Notes: a model not told the origin generated them from the letters alone. A stretch of 64,000 nt of DNA from Streptococcus sp. 596553 (GCF_900411395.1 NZ_OXCQ01000006.1:53794-117793), one strand, 5' to 3'; numbered from the stretch's first letter, positions 8,544 to 20,511 are shown. Program-made: numbers and translations.

Positions 8544-9385
8544 TTATGAATACACATATAAATGGTATTAGTAAAAAAGGTAAAGTTCTTATATATGGTT
8601 ATATGCTCCTTACCATTTTAATTTCCATTTTCCCTATTGCGTGGATATTTTTATCATCATTAAAAGCAGATCCTATGAAAAATCCAGGTATTAGTTTACC
8701 AACTGACTTTACTCTTGATGGTTATATAAATGTTTTTACAAAACTTCATGTTTTCACTTACTTTTGGAATAGCTTTAAAGTAGTGTCTATATCAGTTATT
8801 ATTAGCATTGTTATGATTTCCATGTCTTCATATGTTATTGCTAGGATGGAATTTAGAGGGAAGAAGTTAGTGACTTCTATGCTGTATTCTACTCTATTTA
8901 TTCCAGCAACAGCTATGACTTTTCCAGTTTATAGATTAGTAAATGCGTTGGGGATCTATAATACCCCAGTTGCTCTAATTCTAGTCTACTCTTGTAGTGG
9001 AATTGCTATGAGTTTCTTCATTATAAAGAACTATTTTGAAATTATTCCAAAAGAATTGGAGGAGGCGGCAGAGATTGATGGTGCGACATATGCTCAAACT
9101 TTTTGGAAAGTGATGTTGCCAATTGCTAGACCTGGAATTTTAACAGCAGCAGTACTTGCCTTTATTAATAACTGGAATGAATATTATTGGGCATCTATGT
9201 TGGTGATTGATAAAAATGAATTAACAGTACCAGCATTACTAGGTCAATTTACTACAAGTTTTAATACTAATTATAATGGTCTCTTTTCAGCGATTGTTGT
9301 AATCGTATTACCACCAATCATTCTATTTGCATTTACAAGTAAATACTTTATTGAAGCTTTAGGAGGAGGAGCAGTAAAAGGATGA
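8540..9385 (+). CDS. Sugar ABC transporter permease (MalG/UgpE-like)
   Basis: The 281-residue permease has about six membrane helices and a canonical EAA loop (ELEEAAEIDGATYAQTFWKVMLPIARPG, residues 172-199). It follows the first permease with an ATGA overlap and itself overlaps the GH29 gene by ATGA, so these genes are translationally coupled. Family is CUT1 of carbohydrate importers. Substrate is inferred from context only. Confidence 0.88.
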   Translation: MIMNTHINGISKKGKVLIYGYMLLTILISIFPIAWIFLSSLKADPMKNPGISLPTDFTLDGYINVFTKLHVFTYFWNSFKVVSISVIISIVMISMSSYVIARMEFRGKKLVTSMLYSTLFIPATAMTFPVYRLVNALGIYNTPVALILVYSCSGIAMSFFIIKNYFEIIPKELEEAAEIDGATYAQTFWKVMLPIARPGILTAAVLAFINNWNEYYWASMLVIDKNELTVPALLGQFTTSFNTNYNGLFSAIVVIVLPPIILFAFTSKYFIEALGGGAVKG

Positions 9386-10701
9386 AACATACACTTGAAA
9401 CTATCAATAGTAGAACTCAGTGGTTTAGAGAAGCAAGATTTGGGATGTTCATTCATTGGGGTTTATATTCTATTCCAGGAAAAGGAGAATGGATTCGTAG
9501 TCATCAGAAATTATCTATTGAAGATTATGAACCATATTTTCGAGCTTTTGATCCTAAGGAATATAACCCTAGAGAATGGGCTAAACAAGCAAAAGCTGCA
9601 GGGATGAAATATATGGTTTTAACAGCTAAACATCATGATGGATTTTGTTTGTTTGATTCAAAATTTACAGATTATAAATCAACAAATACACCTGCAGGTA
9701 GAGATTTAGTTAAAGAATTTGTAGATGCCGTTCGAGCTGAAGGTTTAAAAGTAGGGTTATATTTTAGTTTGATTGACTGGTATCATCCTGATTTTCCTAA
9801 ATATGCTGATCTAAATCATCCAATGAGAGGAAATGAAGCCTATCGAGATGAGAAAATTAACTTTGACCGTTATTTGGAGTATTTGCACAATCAAGTTAAA
9901 GAAATTGTAACTGGTTATGGTCAGATTGACATATTATGGTTTGATTATTCTTATGAAGACATGGTAGGTGAAAAATGGGGAGCTTCAAAATTAATAGACA
10001 TGGTTCGTCATTATCAGCCAAACGTTATCGTAGATAATAGATTAGAAACATCAGGTGAAGGATTCGGAAGTATTGTTACAGATGAAATTACCTCTTATGC
10101 TGGAGATTTTGTTAGTCCAGAGCAAATTGTTCCTCACGAAGGTATTCGAAACTTTAAAGGTGAGCCTGTTCCTTGGGAACTTTGTCTAACTATGAATAAC
10201 AATTGGGCTTATAATCCTACTGATTATCTATATAAGTCTAGTCAAACTTTGATAAGAAAGTTAGTTGAATGTGTTAGTAAAAACGGGAATATGATTCTTA
10301 ATGTAGGCCCAGATGCTTTGGGAAGAATTAATGATCCAAGTAAGAAAATATTAGATGATTTTCATCAATGGATGTCTCGAAATGGTGAGGCAATTTATGG
10401 ATGTAGTGGAGATGAAAATTTACCAAAACCAGATTGGGGATACTATACTCGTAACGGAAATACGGTTTATGCTCATGTATTTGAACAACCTATAGGTCCG
10501 TTAGCTCTTCTTGGTATTAGTAAAGAAAACGTAAAAAGAATGAGCTTTCTTCATGATGGAAGTGAGGTGAAAATTTCAGAAAGCTGGACGACCAATGCCT
10601 ATAAAGGAATTTGTTTTGCACAGTTTGGAGAAGTTCCTCATTTTACCTATCCATTACCAGACTTGATTGATAGCGTAATAAAAATTGAGTTGAGAGAGTA
10701 G
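9382..10701 (+). CDS. Intracellular GH29 alpha-L-fucosidase
   Basis: The 439-residue enzyme lacks a signal peptide. It has the GH29 hallmarks: WFREARFGMFIHWGLYS at the N-terminus, LTAKHHDGFCLF (about residues 79-90), and ILWFDYSYED with the catalytic nucleophile at about Asp188. GNMILNVGPDALGRI matches the end of the barrel. It should remove alpha-linked fucose from imported oligosaccharides and hand it to FucI. GGAGGAGGAG precedes the ATG, which overlaps the permease stop. A second, different GH29 lies at 31926, so the strain carries two. Confidence 0.9.
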   Translation: MKHTLETINSRTQWFREARFGMFIHWGLYSIPGKGEWIRSHQKLSIEDYEPYFRAFDPKEYNPREWAKQAKAAGMKYMVLTAKHHDGFCLFDSKFTDYKSTNTPAGRDLVKEFVDAVRAEGLKVGLYFSLIDWYHPDFPKYADLNHPMRGNEAYRDEKINFDRYLEYLHNQVKEIVTGYGQIDILWFDYSYEDMVGEKWGASKLIDMVRHYQPNVIVDNRLETSGEGFGSIVTDEITSYAGDFVSPEQIVPHEGIRNFKGEPVPWELCLTMNNNWAYNPTDYLYKSSQTLIRKLVECVSKNGNMILNVGPDALGRINDPSKKILDDFHQWMSRNGEAIYGCSGDENLPKPDWGYYTRNGNTVYAHVFEQPIGPLALLGISKENVKRMSFLHDGSEVKISESWTTNAYKGICFAQFGEVPHFTYPLPDLIDSVIKIELRE

Positions 10702-10706
10702 TTTAT

Positions 10707-12578
10707 ATGAAAATTGAAAATAAAAATGTAAGACGTAATTTCTTTTGGGTAGATGGTCGATTTTATACTACTGATATCGTAAACAAACGGGCAGGAGTAA
10801 TGATAAAAAATGTTTCGAAAGAGGAATTTACCATTACATTGGAGAATGGTATAAAACTTTCTTCAAATCATTTTTCAGCAATCGTTAGGGAAGAGGGAGA
10901 TAAGCGGATTGAGGTTTCTTTTGTTTATCCTTCCATTCGTTTACGTTTAATCTTTGAATCGAGGGATGATGTTCTTTCGAAACAATTAGTTTTAGAATCT
11001 TCTACTGAAGTTATTAAATCTGTAGAGGTAGAGAGTTTTGAGTTTGAAACAGAAGACCATATTTTCTATCCTAAAAGACAAGATTGTATTAAGGAAATGG
11101 CAAATTTTTCCGGTTATTATGTAGAATTGGGACAACCTGTTTATGCTAATTCTTTATTCTTAGGAATGGAATTTCCCATGTCTGAAAACAAGGTAGATTG
11201 TAGACATTATGTATCAAGGTATTACTTAGGAACGGTTATTAATCAAGAGAAAATTTTGTGGCCTTGTATTGTTGGGGGAGCAGGTTCCTATAAAAAAGAA
11301 GAGATTCAAGAGGCATTTTTTGAATATGTGGAAGGAATAGCTCAACCTAGTTATTTCCGTAAACAGTATAATTCCTGGTATGACCATATGACCGACATTA
11401 CAGAAGCAGGTATTCTAAAAAGTTTTTCTGAGATTAGAGATGGATTTGAAAATCATGGAGTCCATTTAGATGCTTATGTTGTTGATGATGGTTGGACAAA
11501 CTATCAATCAGTTTGGGAATTCAATCATAAATTCCCAAATGGTTTGAGAAATATTAAACATCTTGTAAATGGATTTGGTTCAAGCCTAGGATTATGGATT
11601 GGTCCCAGAGGTGGTTATAATGGGACGGAAATCATTATGAGTGATTGGTTGGAAGCACATCCAGAGTTAAGGATTGGCTCTAAAAATTATACTTCAAATG
11701 ATGTAAACGTCGCTGATTTTAACTATCTCAATCAAATGAAGAAAAAGATGTTGGAATATCAAAAAGAATTCGATATCAGCTATTGGAAAATTGATGGCTG
11801 GTTACTTCAACCTGACAAACCTGATAAGAGTGGGTCGCATGGTATGTATACCATGACAGCGGTTTATGAGTTCTTAATTCAACTGTTGATAGATCTAAGA
11901 AAGGAGCGAGGAGGAAAAGATTGTTGGTTAAACTTGACTTCTTATGTAAATCCTAGTCCATGGTTTTTACAGTGGGTCAATAGTTTATGGATTCAAATAT
12001 CTCAAGATGTAGGGTTTACAGAGAATGCAGGTAATGATATCAATCGTATGATTACTTACCGAGATAGTCAGTATCAAGAATTTTTGGAAAAACGTGAGAT
12101 ACAGTTACCTATGTGGTCGCTTTATAATCATGAACCAATCTATGCTGTCAGTGCAAATACCTGGTACATGGATCATCAAATGTTTGCATCAATACCAGAT
12201 TTTGAAGCTTATCTATTATTTATTTCAACAAGAGGGAACGCTTTTTGGGAGTTTCACTATTCTTTTGATATGTTTGATGAAGAACGCTGGAAAGCCAATG
12301 CTCGTGCCGTCAAATGGATAGAGGAGAATTATCAAACACTAAAATATAGTAAAAAAATAGGAGGAAGTCCTGAAAAATTTGAAATTTATGGTTATAAGTG
12401 TCACAATCAGAAGACTTCTACTGAAATTCTCTCTCTGAGAAATCCTGCTCAGATTAAACAAAAAATAAAAATAGAGAATCTTTCGATAGAGAATTTTACC
12501 AGAGTAATTGGAGATTTTACTATTCAAGAAGATGAGATAGAATTGGCACCGTACTCTATCGTGATACTGAAGAAGTAA
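10707..12578 (+). CDS. GH36-type alpha-galactosidase / GalNAcase-like, short form
   Basis: The 623-residue cytoplasmic protein has clan GH-D features: AYVVDDGWTNYQSVW (about residues 255-269) and YWKIDGWLLQP with a candidate nucleophile Asp363. It lacks the longer N-terminal supersandwich of the 737-residue neighbour and resembles the short GH36/GH27-like enzymes of type 2 pneumococcal fucose operons. Two related genes side by side would fit cleavage of the two terminal sugars of blood groups A (GalNAc) and B (Gal), but the split is inference. Only five bases separate it from the GH29 stop. Confidence 0.82.
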   Translation: MKIENKNVRRNFFWVDGRFYTTDIVNKRAGVMIKNVSKEEFTITLENGIKLSSNHFSAIVREEGDKRIEVSFVYPSIRLRLIFESRDDVLSKQLVLESSTEVIKSVEVESFEFETEDHIFYPKRQDCIKEMANFSGYYVELGQPVYANSLFLGMEFPMSENKVDCRHYVSRYYLGTVINQEKILWPCIVGGAGSYKKEEIQEAFFEYVEGIAQPSYFRKQYNSWYDHMTDITEAGILKSFSEIRDGFENHGVHLDAYVVDDGWTNYQSVWEFNHKFPNGLRNIKHLVNGFGSSLGLWIGPRGGYNGTEIIMSDWLEAHPELRIGSKNYTSNDVNVADFNYLNQMKKKMLEYQKEFDISYWKIDGWLLQPDKPDKSGSHGMYTMTAVYEFLIQLLIDLRKERGGKDCWLNLTSYVNPSPWFLQWVNSLWIQISQDVGFTENAGNDINRMITYRDSQYQEFLEKREIQLPMWSLYNHEPIYAVSANTWYMDHQMFASIPDFEAYLLFISTRGNAFWEFHYSFDMFDEERWKANARAVKWIEENYQTLKYSKKIGGSPEKFEIYGYKCHNQKTSTEILSLRNPAQIKQKIKIENLSIENFTRVIGDFTIQEDEIELAPYSIVILKK

Positions 12579-12599
12579 AGAAAAAATTGTGAGGTAGAG

Positions 12600-14813
12600 A
12601 TGACGATTTATATTAATAAGGACGAGACCGTTTTTCATTTGGAAATGAAAGATAGTAGTTATATTTTTAGAATTTTAGAAAATGGGGAACTTCAACATCT
12701 ATATTTTGGGAAAAAGATTCATGTCAAGGAAAATTATAACCAATTGATGGCCTATGAAAAAAGAGGATTTGAAGTATCTTTTTCTGAAGAATTTGAGGAT
12801 ATTCAACAGTCTATGATACAAAATGAATATTCTTCATACGGGAAAGGAGATTTTCGGCATCCAGCCTTTCAAGTTCAAGGAATGAATGGTAGTAGGATAA
12901 CGACACTAAAATATCAAGGTTTTGAACTTGAAAAAGGGAAAAATCGTCTTAACTCTCTACCTTCAACATTTGATGATATTGGTCAGTGTGCGGAAACATT
13001 AACGATTATTTTAACAGATTCCATATTAGATTTAACTGTTAGACTAAATTACACAATTTTTCCGGAATACAATGTCTTAGTTAGAAATACGGAATTTTTA
13101 AATAATAGCAATAATAAGTTGACTCTTTTGAAAGCAATGAGCTTACAGCTAGATCTACCTGATAGTCAATATGACTTTATTCAATTTTCTGGAGCATGGC
13201 TGAGGGAACGTCAGTTATATAGAACTTCGCTTAGACCAGGTATTCAAGCAATAGATAGCTTGAGATACTCATCAAGTCCTCAGCAAAATCCTTTCTTTAT
13301 GCTATCAAGGAGGGAAACTACCGAGCATAGTGGTGAGGTTTATGGTTTTAACTTTATCTATTCTGGAAATTTTCAAAATATGATTGAAGTTGACCATTTT
13401 GACACAGCTAGAGTAACGGTAGGAATAAATCCAGTAGAATTTCGTTTTTTATTAAATCCTGCCGAAAGTTTTGTGACACCAGAAGCAATTGTGACCTATT
13501 CTGATCAAGGGATGAATCAGATGAGCCAACAACTATCAGATTTTTATCGACATCATTTAGTTAATCCTAATTTTTCTCAAGCTAGTCGTCCTATAATACT
13601 CAATAGTTGGGAAACATTTTATTTTGACTTGAGTACAGAAAAAATTTTAGATTTAGCAAAGGCTGCTAAAGATTTAGGGATAGAATTATTTGTACTGGAT
13701 GATGGTTGGTTTGGTCATAGGAAAGATGACAAAAGTTCTCTGGGTGACTGGGTAACAGATAGAAGTCGCCTTCCTGAAGGTATTGGATTTCTTGCAGATG
13801 AAATTCACAAAATAGGTTTACAATTTGGTTTGTGGTTTGAGCCTGAAATGATTTCTATTGATAGTGATTTGTACAAGAATCATGCCGATTGGACTATCCA
13901 TTTGTTAGACAGAGAGAAGTCAGTAGGAAGAAATCAATATGTGTTGGATTTGACGAGACAGGAAGTTGTTGATTACCTTTTTGATTCTATTTCTAAAATC
14001 ATAATCGAAACAAATCTGGATTATATCAAATGGGATATGAATCGTCATATAACAGATATTTATAGTATTGAACTTGATTCTGAACAGCAGATGGAATTTG
14101 GTCATCGATATATCTTAGGTCTTTATCAGTTGTTAGATCGTTTAATAACTAAGTTCCCTTCAGTTCTATTTGAATCTTGTTCTTCAGGTGGTGGACGTTT
14201 TGATTTAGGACTTATGTATTATGCACCGCAAGCGTGGACGAGTGATGATACGGACCCGATAGAAAGATTGAAAATTCAGCATGGAACTTCTTATGGATAT
14301 TCTCCATCAATGATGACAGCCCATGTTTCTATTTCTCCAAATGAACAAAGTGGAAGACAAACGAGTTTGGACACTAGGACAAATGTAGCTTATTTTAGTT
14401 CTTTCGGTTATGAATTAGATGTTACGAGATTGTCGGTAGAAGAAAAAGAACAAGTGAGAGAACAAATTCAGTTTTATAAAAAATATCGTTCATTGTTTCA
14501 ATATGGGGATTTTTATAGGATAAACAGTCCTTTTAGTTGTGATTCTGCTAGTTGGCAAGTTGTTTCAAAGAATAAATGCCAGTCGATTTTACTGTATGCT
14601 CAATTGAATAGTAAGTTGAACCCAGGTTATACAAGAGTTTATTTTAGTGGTTTAGATAAAGATAAATGCTATTCCGTCTCTGGATTTGATGAGTTCTTTT
14701 ATGGAGATGAATTAATGAATGCTGGAATAAAATTCAGTTTAAGTAATTTAGCACTATGTGTTCCAGAATATCTTACAAAATTATTTGTTATTGAGGAAGT
14801 TGTATGTAAATAA
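12600..14813 (+). CDS. GH36 alpha-galactosidase
   Basis: The 737-residue enzyme is of normal length for group I GH36 alpha-galactosidases. It has [15 protein letters not shown] (about residues 366-380), [12 protein letters not shown] with nucleophile Asp479, [21 protein letters not shown], and [10 protein letters not shown] with the acid/base Asp at about 549. No signal peptide. It should remove terminal alpha-galactose, for example from the B antigen, after import. The start follows GAGGTAGAG. Its 3' end overlaps a long in-frame extension of the GH98 gene that is not used. Confidence 0.9.
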   Translation: MTIYINKDETVFHLEMKDSSYIFRILENGELQHLYFGKKIHVKENYNQLMAYEKRGFEVSFSEEFEDIQQSMIQNEYSSYGKGDFRHPAFQVQGMNGSRITTLKYQGFELEKGKNRLNSLPSTFDDIGQCAETLTIILTDSILDLTVRLNYTIFPEYNVLVRNTEFLNNSNNKLTLLKAMSLQLDLPDSQYDFIQFSGAWLRERQLYRTSLRPGIQAIDSLRYSSSPQQNPFFMLSRRETTEHSGEVYGFNFIYSGNFQNMIEVDHFDTARVTVGINPVEFRFLLNPAESFVTPEAIVTYSDQGMNQMSQQLSDFYRHHLVNPNFSQASRPIILNSWETFYFDLSTEKILDLAKAAKDLGIELFVLDDGWFGHRKDDKSSLGDWVTDRSRLPEGIGFLADEIHKIGLQFGLWFEPEMISIDSDLYKNHADWTIHLLDREKSVGRNQYVLDLTRQEVVDYLFDSISKIIIETNLDYIKWDMNRHITDIYSIELDSEQQMEFGHRYILGLYQLLDRLITKFPSVLFESCSSGGGRFDLGLMYYAPQAWTSDDTDPIERLKIQHGTSYGYSPSMMTAHVSISPNEQSGRQTSLDTRTNVAYFSSFGYELDVTRLSVEEKEQVREQIQFYKKYRSLFQYGDFYRINSPFSCDSASWQVVSKNKCQSILLYAQLNSKLNPGYTRVYFSGLDKDKCYSVSGFDEFFYGDELMNAGIKFSLSNLALCVPEYLTKLFVIEEVVCK

Positions 14814-14826
14814 TGAGGAAATAAAA

Positions 14827-17800
14827 ATGGAAAATAAAAAAATAGCAAAACAGATTTTAATAGCTACGGCTGTTTTAACAAGTTTTTTAGGAAGTAAATT
14901 GGTTTATGCAGATGTAGTCCAAAGTAATTCTAATGACAGAGCTAGTACTGAAACTGCTAGAGTAACAGTGAATAACTTAAGAAAACCAATTACTAAAGAT
15001 CAAGAAACTGATACGGAGATGACATATCTTTCAGATATGGATTGGTCTTCTGCAACTCATGGTGATGTAGATAAAACAAAAACAGTACAAAAAGATGCTC
15101 CATTTACAACAGGAAATAAAGGAGAACATACTAAAATTTCATTGCTTACTTCTGACAATAAAGTTAAGTATTTTGATAAAGGAATAGGGACAGTCGCAGA
15201 TTCTCCGTCTGTAATCAGCTATGATATTAGTGGTCAAGGATTTGAAAAATTTGAAACTTATATAGGAATTGATCAAAGTGCTAATAGTTCTAGAGCAGAC
15301 CACGCAGTAGTGGATAAAATAGAAATAGAAATAGATGGAGAAGTAGTTTATTCCAGTAATGTAACTAATCCAGATGGATTCAGATATAATACCCAGGCAC
15401 AATTTATTAGTGTGACAATTCCACAAAACGCTAAAAAAATATCCTTAAAATCATTCTCAGGAGAACATACATGGGGTGATGAAGTTGTATTTGCTGATGC
15501 TAAACTTATTAAAACTGTTAGTACTCAAACTATAACTCCAGATCTTCTTAATAAAGGAATTAATGGAGGAGTATATCTTTCTGATTTAGAATGGGTTGAT
15601 GCTACTCATGGTGATGACGATAAATCAAAAACAGTTCAGAAAGATAAACCGTTTACACCTGGTAATAACGGTGCAAATAATAAAATAAAATTATTAATTG
15701 ACGGGAAGGAAATAGAATTTAATAAAGGATTGGGAACTGTAGCAAGTAACCCGTCTAGTATAAAATATGATGTTTCGGGTGCTAATGTTACAAGATTTAT
15801 TTCCTATGTCGGAATTGATAGGAGCGCCAATCATTTAAATTCAGATTACGCAGATATTCAAAAGTTTGAAGTTGTTGCGGATGGTAAAGTCATTTACTCA
15901 TCAGATTCAAAATATCCGAAAGGAATTAAGTATGATACATCGGCATTTCTGGTTGATGTTGAAATTCCAAAAGATACACAGACGATAGAACTTAAATCAT
16001 ATTCAGGAAAACATACATGGGCTGACGAATTGGTTTTAGGTGGAGCCATGTTTATGGCAAATGGTAAATTTAAGAATCCTAATGATTGGTCAGAAGTTGA
16101 TAAACGTCGTGAAATTAATAATGAACATCCGTTACTTATGATGCCTTTATATGCTAACGGAGAAGAGTTTAACCAAGGGAAATATACTTTTTGGGGAGGA
16201 GATACATTAACAGGGAAGTGGGAGAATATACCAGATGACTTAAAACCATATACTGTTATACAGTTACATCCAGATGATCTTCCTAAAAGAGATGGAGCTG
16301 CTAGAGATTTTTATGAACATATGTTAGAAGAAGCAGCGAAATATGTAAATCCTAAGACTGGAAAAAATGAACCAATTCCAGTTATTCTGACGGTTTACAC
16401 TGCTGGTAATATGCCTTATTATACTTCGGCACATTGGTTAAGTACCAGCTGGATTGATAAAATGTATCAAAAATATCCAAATTTGCATGGTATTTTCAGT
16501 ACAGAGAATTATTGGATTTGGGCAAATGATATTGAAAATAAGGCGGCAGATTACTTAAAAGTATCAGCTAAAAATGGAGGATATTTTATATGGGCTGAAC
16601 AAAATAATGGTTCTGCAATAGAAAAAGCATTTGGAAAAAACGGTAAGATAGCATTTCAGAAATCTGTTGATAAGTACTGGAAGAACCTTATTTTCATGTT
16701 CAAAAATACACCTGCTGCCGAGGGAAATGATTCAACTACAGAAAGTTATATGAAGGGACTTTGGCTATCAAATCATACTTATCAATGGGGTGGTTTGATG
16801 GATACTTGGAAGTGGTATGAGACAGGTAAATGGAAACTGTTTGCAACTGGTAATATCGGAAAAAGTCAAGGAGATAGACAATGGTTGACTGAACCAGAGT
16901 CTATGCTAGGAGAAGAGGCTTTAGGGGTTTACCTTAATGGAGGTGTAGTTTATAATTTTGAACATCCAGCTTATACCTATGGTGTAAATAATAAAGAAAG
17001 CTTACTCTTTAGCGAAGTAATAAAAGAATTTTTTAGATATGTAATAGCACATCCAGCACCATCTAAAGAAAAGGTACTTGAGGATACAAAAGTATTCATA
17101 CATGGAGACTATTCAAATAAAGGAAATGGTAAGTTCTTTGTAAACGTAAATACTGATAGAGAACAAACTCCATTATACATGACTGGTCGTTATAATGTTA
17201 TTCCAGCTATTCCAGGTATTTTAAAAACAGATAAATTGAAAGAGTCTGTTTCTGGTAATCGTATTCAGATTAAGGAGATCACTTCCCCAGAATTTAGCTC
17301 TACTCAGGCTAGAAAAGAATACTTGAATAAGCTGTATCCTACGAATTATGAAGGAGATATCTTTGCTCAGAAATTAGATAATAGATGGTTTGTCTATAAT
17401 TATAAGGTAAATGAGAATGTTAAACAGACTGGAAAATTAAAATTTAATTCTTTGGAAATGGATGTTGAATTTGAGCCTCATACTTATGGTATTTTTGAGA
17501 AAATAAATAATGGCTTGAAAGTGAATTTAAATAATTTTAGAACAAATAAAGATTCACTTTGGTCTAATGCTCAAGATGCAAATCAGGCAAGGAAACTACC
17601 ACAATTGACCAAAAAAGGTGCGATTAAGTGGATTGATGAACATTATATCAAAGATACTCAGTTTGGAGAGAAAAGGGTTACAAAGATAGTATTAAGAGGT
17701 ATAGATAAACTTCCTACTATTCATTCATTAACAGGAACAAATAATTCCTATGATCAGCCATCTCTCAATTTTGATCAGGAAAATCATACAGTTACTATTA

Positions 17801-17844
17801 CCATTAACAGTAACGGAAATCTTGAATTCGAACTTCATTTTTAG
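14827..17844 (+). CDS. Secreted GH98 blood-group endo-beta-galactosidase with two CBM51 domains
   Basis: The 1005-residue protein has a signal peptide ([20 protein letters not shown] to about LVYA-D) and no LPXTG motif, so it is released or held by carbohydrate binding. Two NPCBM/CBM51-like modules follow at about 66-228 and 249-408; both start YLSD(M/L)(D/E)W..ATHGD and contain the GIGT or GLGT and GIDxSAN motifs. The rest (from about residue 415; [30 protein letters not shown]) is a GH98 catalytic region with a beta-sandwich C-terminus. GH98 enzymes cut the Gal-beta-1,4-GlcNAc bond to release A/B or LewisY glycans. The ABC transporter and GH36 pair indicate the A/B type. Start chosen at 14827 after TGAGGAAA. 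Confidence 0.92.
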   Translation: MENKKIAKQILIATAVLTSFLGSKLVYADVVQSNSNDRASTETARVTVNNLRKPITKDQETDTEMTYLSDMDWSSATHGDVDKTKTVQKDAPFTTGNKGEHTKISLLTSDNKVKYFDKGIGTVADSPSVISYDISGQGFEKFETYIGIDQSANSSRADHAVVDKIEIEIDGEVVYSSNVTNPDGFRYNTQAQFISVTIPQNAKKISLKSFSGEHTWGDEVVFADAKLIKTVSTQTITPDLLNKGINGGVYLSDLEWVDATHGDDDKSKTVQKDKPFTPGNNGANNKIKLLIDGKEIEFNKGLGTVASNPSSIKYDVSGANVTRFISYVGIDRSANHLNSDYADIQKFEVVADGKVIYSSDSKYPKGIKYDTSAFLVDVEIPKDTQTIELKSYSGKHTWADELVLGGAMFMANGKFKNPNDWSEVDKRREINNEHPLLMMPLYANGEEFNQGKYTFWGGDTLTGKWENIPDDLKPYTVIQLHPDDLPKRDGAARDFYEHMLEEAAKYVNPKTGKNEPIPVILTVYTAGNMPYYTSAHWLSTSWIDKMYQKYPNLHGIFSTENYWIWANDIENKAADYLKVSAKNGGYFIWAEQNNGSAIEKAFGKNGKIAFQKSVDKYWKNLIFMFKNTPAAEGNDSTTESYMKGLWLSNHTYQWGGLMDTWKWYETGKWKLFATGNIGKSQGDRQWLTEPESMLGEEALGVYLNGGVVYNFEHPAYTYGVNNKESLLFSEVIKEFFRYVIAHPAPSKEKVLEDTKVFIHGDYSNKGNGKFFVNVNTDREQTPLYMTGRYNVIPAIPGILKTDKLKESVSGNRIQIKEITSPEFSSTQARKEYLNKLYPTNYEGDIFAQKLDNRWFVYNYKVNENVKQTGKLKFNSLEMDVEFEPHTYGIFEKINNGLKVNLNNFRTNKDSLWSNAQDANQARKLPQLTKKGAIKWIDEHYIKDTQFGEKRVTKIVLRGIDKLPTIHSLTGTNNSYDQPSLNFDQENHTVTITINSNGNLEFELHF

Positions 17845-17858
17845 AAAGGAGTGAGTTT

Positions 17859-18587
17859 ATGTCTCAAGATGAAAAATTAATTCGTGAACAGATTTGTGAT
17901 GTTTGTCATAAGATGTGGCAACTTGGTTGGGTTGCTGCAAACGATGGGAATGTATCTGTTCGATTAGATGAGGATATCATTATTGCAACTCCTACTGGCA
18001 TCAGCAAAAGTTTCATTACTCCAGAAAAGCTGGTGAAGTTAAATCTCAAAGGAGAGATTTTAGAAGCAGAAGGTAATTACCGCCCTTCTAGTGAAATTAA
18101 AATGCATATTCGTTGTTACGAAGAACGTGAGGATGTCCGTGCGGTTGTTCACGCGCATCCACCGATTGCAACAGGATTTGCTCTTGCACATATTCCTTTA
18201 GATACTTATTCACTAATTGAGAGCGCGATTGTGGTTGGGGCAATTCCTATAACTCCATTTGGAGTTCCGTCTACAATGGAAGTGCCAGAAGCAATTACAC
18301 CTTATCTACCAGATCATGATGTCATGCTATTAGAAAATCATGGAGCTCTGACTGTCGGAAGCGATGTCATTACAGCATACTACCGTATGGAAACTTTAGA
18401 ATTAGTAGCAAAAACAACCTTCCACGGAAGAATGTTACTGTCTACAAAAGGTATTGAAGAACAAGAAATTGCTCGTCCGACTTTAGAACGTCTATTCTCA
18501 ATGCGAGAAAATTATAAGGTTACAGGTCGTCACCCAGGCTACCGTAAATATAATGGCGATGGTAGTATAAAAGAAACAGAAAAATAA
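17859..18587 (+). CDS. fucA: L-fuculose-1-phosphate aldolase
   Basis: The 242-residue class II aldolase/adducin-family protein has the zinc ligands in VVHAHPPIATGF (about residue 95) and LLENHGALTVG, and the catalytic-region segment RPSSEIKMHIRCY. It splits L-fuculose 1-phosphate to DHAP and L-lactaldehyde. AAAGGAGTGAG precedes the ATG, 15 bases after the GH98 stop, so it is in the same operon. Length is slightly above the 215 residues of the E. coli enzyme owing to a longer C-terminus. Confidence 0.92.
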   Translation: MSQDEKLIREQICDVCHKMWQLGWVAANDGNVSVRLDEDIIIATPTGISKSFITPEKLVKLNLKGEILEAEGNYRPSSEIKMHIRCYEEREDVRAVVHAHPPIATGFALAHIPLDTYSLIESAIVVGAIPITPFGVPSTMEVPEAITPYLPDHDVMLLENHGALTVGSDVITAYYRMETLELVAKTTFHGRMLLSTKGIEEQEIARPTLERLFSMRENYKVTGRHPGYRKYNGDGSIKETEK

Positions 18588-18599
18588 GAGGAAAGTATT

Positions 18600-20366
18600 A
18601 TGATTCAACATCCACGTATTGGTATTCGTCCGACTATTGATGGTCGTCGTCAAGGTGTACGCGAATCACTTGAAGTGCAAACAATGAACATGGCTAAAAG
18701 TGTGGCAGATCTTATTTCAAGTACATTGAAATATCCAGATGGAGAACCTGTGGAATGCGTGATTTCTCCATCTACTATTGGTCGTGTTCCAGAGGCTGCA
18801 GCTTCACATGAATTGTTCAAAAAATCAAATGTTTGTGCAACAATTACAGTCACACCATGCTGGTGTTATGGTAGTGAAACTATGGATATGTCTCCAGATA
18901 TTCCTCATGCTATTTGGGGATTTAATGGGACAGAACGTCCAGGGGCTGTCTATCTTGCAGCTGTTCTAGCTTCACATGCTCAAAAAGGTATTCCAGCGTT
19001 TGGGATTTATGGAAGAGATGTTCAGGAAGCTAATGATACAGATATTCCAGGAGATGTCAAAGAAAAACTTTTACGTTATGCGCGTGCAGCTCTTGCAACT
19101 GGCTTGATGCGAGACACTGCTTACCTATCAATGGGTAGTGTATCAATGGGGATTGGTGGTTCTATTGTGAATCCAGATTTCTTCCAAGAATACTTAGGAA
19201 TGCGAAATGAATCGGTAGATATGACGGAGTTCACGCGCCGTATTGACCGTGGTATTTATGACCCTGAAGAGTTTGAACGTGCTATGGTTTGGGTAAAAGA
19301 ACATATCAAAGAAGGAGTTGACCGAAATCGTGAAGATTTGATTCTTTCTAAAGAAGAAAAAGAAAAACAATGGGAATTTGTTGTAAAAATGTTCATGATT
19401 GGTCGAGATCTTATGCAGGGAAATCCTCGTTTAGCAGAGCTTGGTTTTGAGGAAGAAGCAGTTGGTCACCATGCTTTAGTAGCTGGTTTCCAAGGTCAAC
19501 GCCAGTGGACAGACCATTTCCCCAATGGGGACTTTATGGAAACTTTCCTCAATACTCAGTTTGACTGGAATGGTATTCGAAAACCATTTGTATTTGCGAC
19601 AGAGAATGATTCACTAAATGGTGTGTCTATGCTCTTTAATTATCTATTAACAAATACTCCACAAATCTTTGCTGATGTGCGTACTTATTGGAGTCCAGAG
19701 GCTGTTAAACGTGTAACAGGGCATACTCTAGAAGGTAATGCCGCAGATGGTTTCTTACATTTGATTAACTCTGGCTCTTGTACATTAGATGGTACAGGTC
19801 AAGCTACTCGAGATGGCAAACCTGTTATGAAACCATTCTGGGAGTTGGATGAAAGTGAAGTGCAGGCTATGCTTGAAAATACAGACTTCCCACCAGCAAA
19901 CCGCGAATACTTCCGTGGAGGAGGATTCTCAACTCGTTTCTTGACGAAGGGGGATATGCCAGTAACAATGGTACGTCTCAATCTTCTAAAAGGGGTTGGT
20001 CCAGTGCTACAAATTGCAGAAGGTTACACACTTGAACTTCCTGAAGATGTTCACCATACTTTAGATAATCGTACAGATCCAGGATGGCCAACTACTTGGT
20101 TTGCTCCACGTTTGACAGGAAAAGGTGCTTTCAAGTCTGTCTATGACGTCATGAATAATTGGGGAGCTAATCACGGAGCCATAACATATGGACACATTGG
20201 AGCAGACTTGATTACCTTGGCTTCTATGTTGAGAATTCCTGTCAATATGCATAATGTACCTGAGGAAGATATCTTTAGACCTAAAAATTGGTCCTTATTT
20301 GGAACAGAGGATCTAGAATCAGCAGACTATCGTGCATGTCAGTTGTTGGGACCACTACATAAATAA
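18600..20366 (+). CDS. fucI: L-fucose isomerase
   Basis: The 588-residue protein matches the L-fucose isomerase family over its full length, beginning [20 protein letters not shown] and including [54 protein letters not shown] and [10 protein letters not shown]; Glu and Asp residues in these segments bind Mn2+. It converts L-fucose to L-fuculose. It is the last gene of the operon, followed by a terminator. No fucU mutarotase gene is seen, although the type 1 operon has one. Confidence 0.95.
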   Translation: MIQHPRIGIRPTIDGRRQGVRESLEVQTMNMAKSVADLISSTLKYPDGEPVECVISPSTIGRVPEAAASHELFKKSNVCATITVTPCWCYGSETMDMSPDIPHAIWGFNGTERPGAVYLAAVLASHAQKGIPAFGIYGRDVQEANDTDIPGDVKEKLLRYARAALATGLMRDTAYLSMGSVSMGIGGSIVNPDFFQEYLGMRNESVDMTEFTRRIDRGIYDPEEFERAMVWVKEHIKEGVDRNREDLILSKEEKEKQWEFVVKMFMIGRDLMQGNPRLAELGFEEEAVGHHALVAGFQGQRQWTDHFPNGDFMETFLNTQFDWNGIRKPFVFATENDSLNGVSMLFNYLLTNTPQIFADVRTYWSPEAVKRVTGHTLEGNAADGFLHLINSGSCTLDGTGQATRDGKPVMKPFWELDESEVQAMLENTDFPPANREYFRGGGFSTRFLTKGDMPVTMVRLNLLKGVGPVLQIAEGYTLELPEDVHHTLDNRTDPGWPTTWFAPRLTGKGAFKSVYDVMNNWGANHGAITYGHIGADLITLASMLRIPVNMHNVPEEDIFRPKNWSLFGTEDLESADYRACQLLGPLHK

Positions 20367-20377
20367 AACTTGCTTAT

Positions 20378-20412
20378 ATAGGAGGTGAGCTTGCGTCCCT
20401 CCTATCCTTTTA
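20378..20412 (+). terminator. Fucose operon terminator
   Basis: Eight-base-pair stem ATAGGAGG / CCTCCTAT with a 12-base loop, followed by CCTTTT, 12 bases after fucI. Confidence 0.7.
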
Positions 20413-20419
20413 AAAAGAT

Positions 20420-20437
20420 TTGTTAAATAATTCACAA
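20420..20437. promoter_or_regulatory. Rex operator upstream of fucO
   Basis: TTGTTAAATAATTCACAA matches the Rex palindrome TTGTGA-N6-TCACAA at 11 of 12 fixed positions. It ends five bases before the -35 box of fucO. Rex senses NADH/NAD+ and represses NADH-consuming dehydrogenases, which fits FucO. Confidence 0.72.
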
Positions 20438-20441
20438 ATAA

Positions 20442-20470
20442 TTGAAAACGAATACAAAAAGTAATATAAT
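20442..20470 (+). promoter_or_regulatory. fucO promoter
   Basis: TTGAAA (20442-20447), 17-base spacer, TATAAT (20465-20470), 41 bases before the ATG. Confidence 0.8.
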
Positions 20471-20511
20471 GATGTTGAATAGATAGCGCAAAGGCGCAGG
20501 AGGAAAATTAT

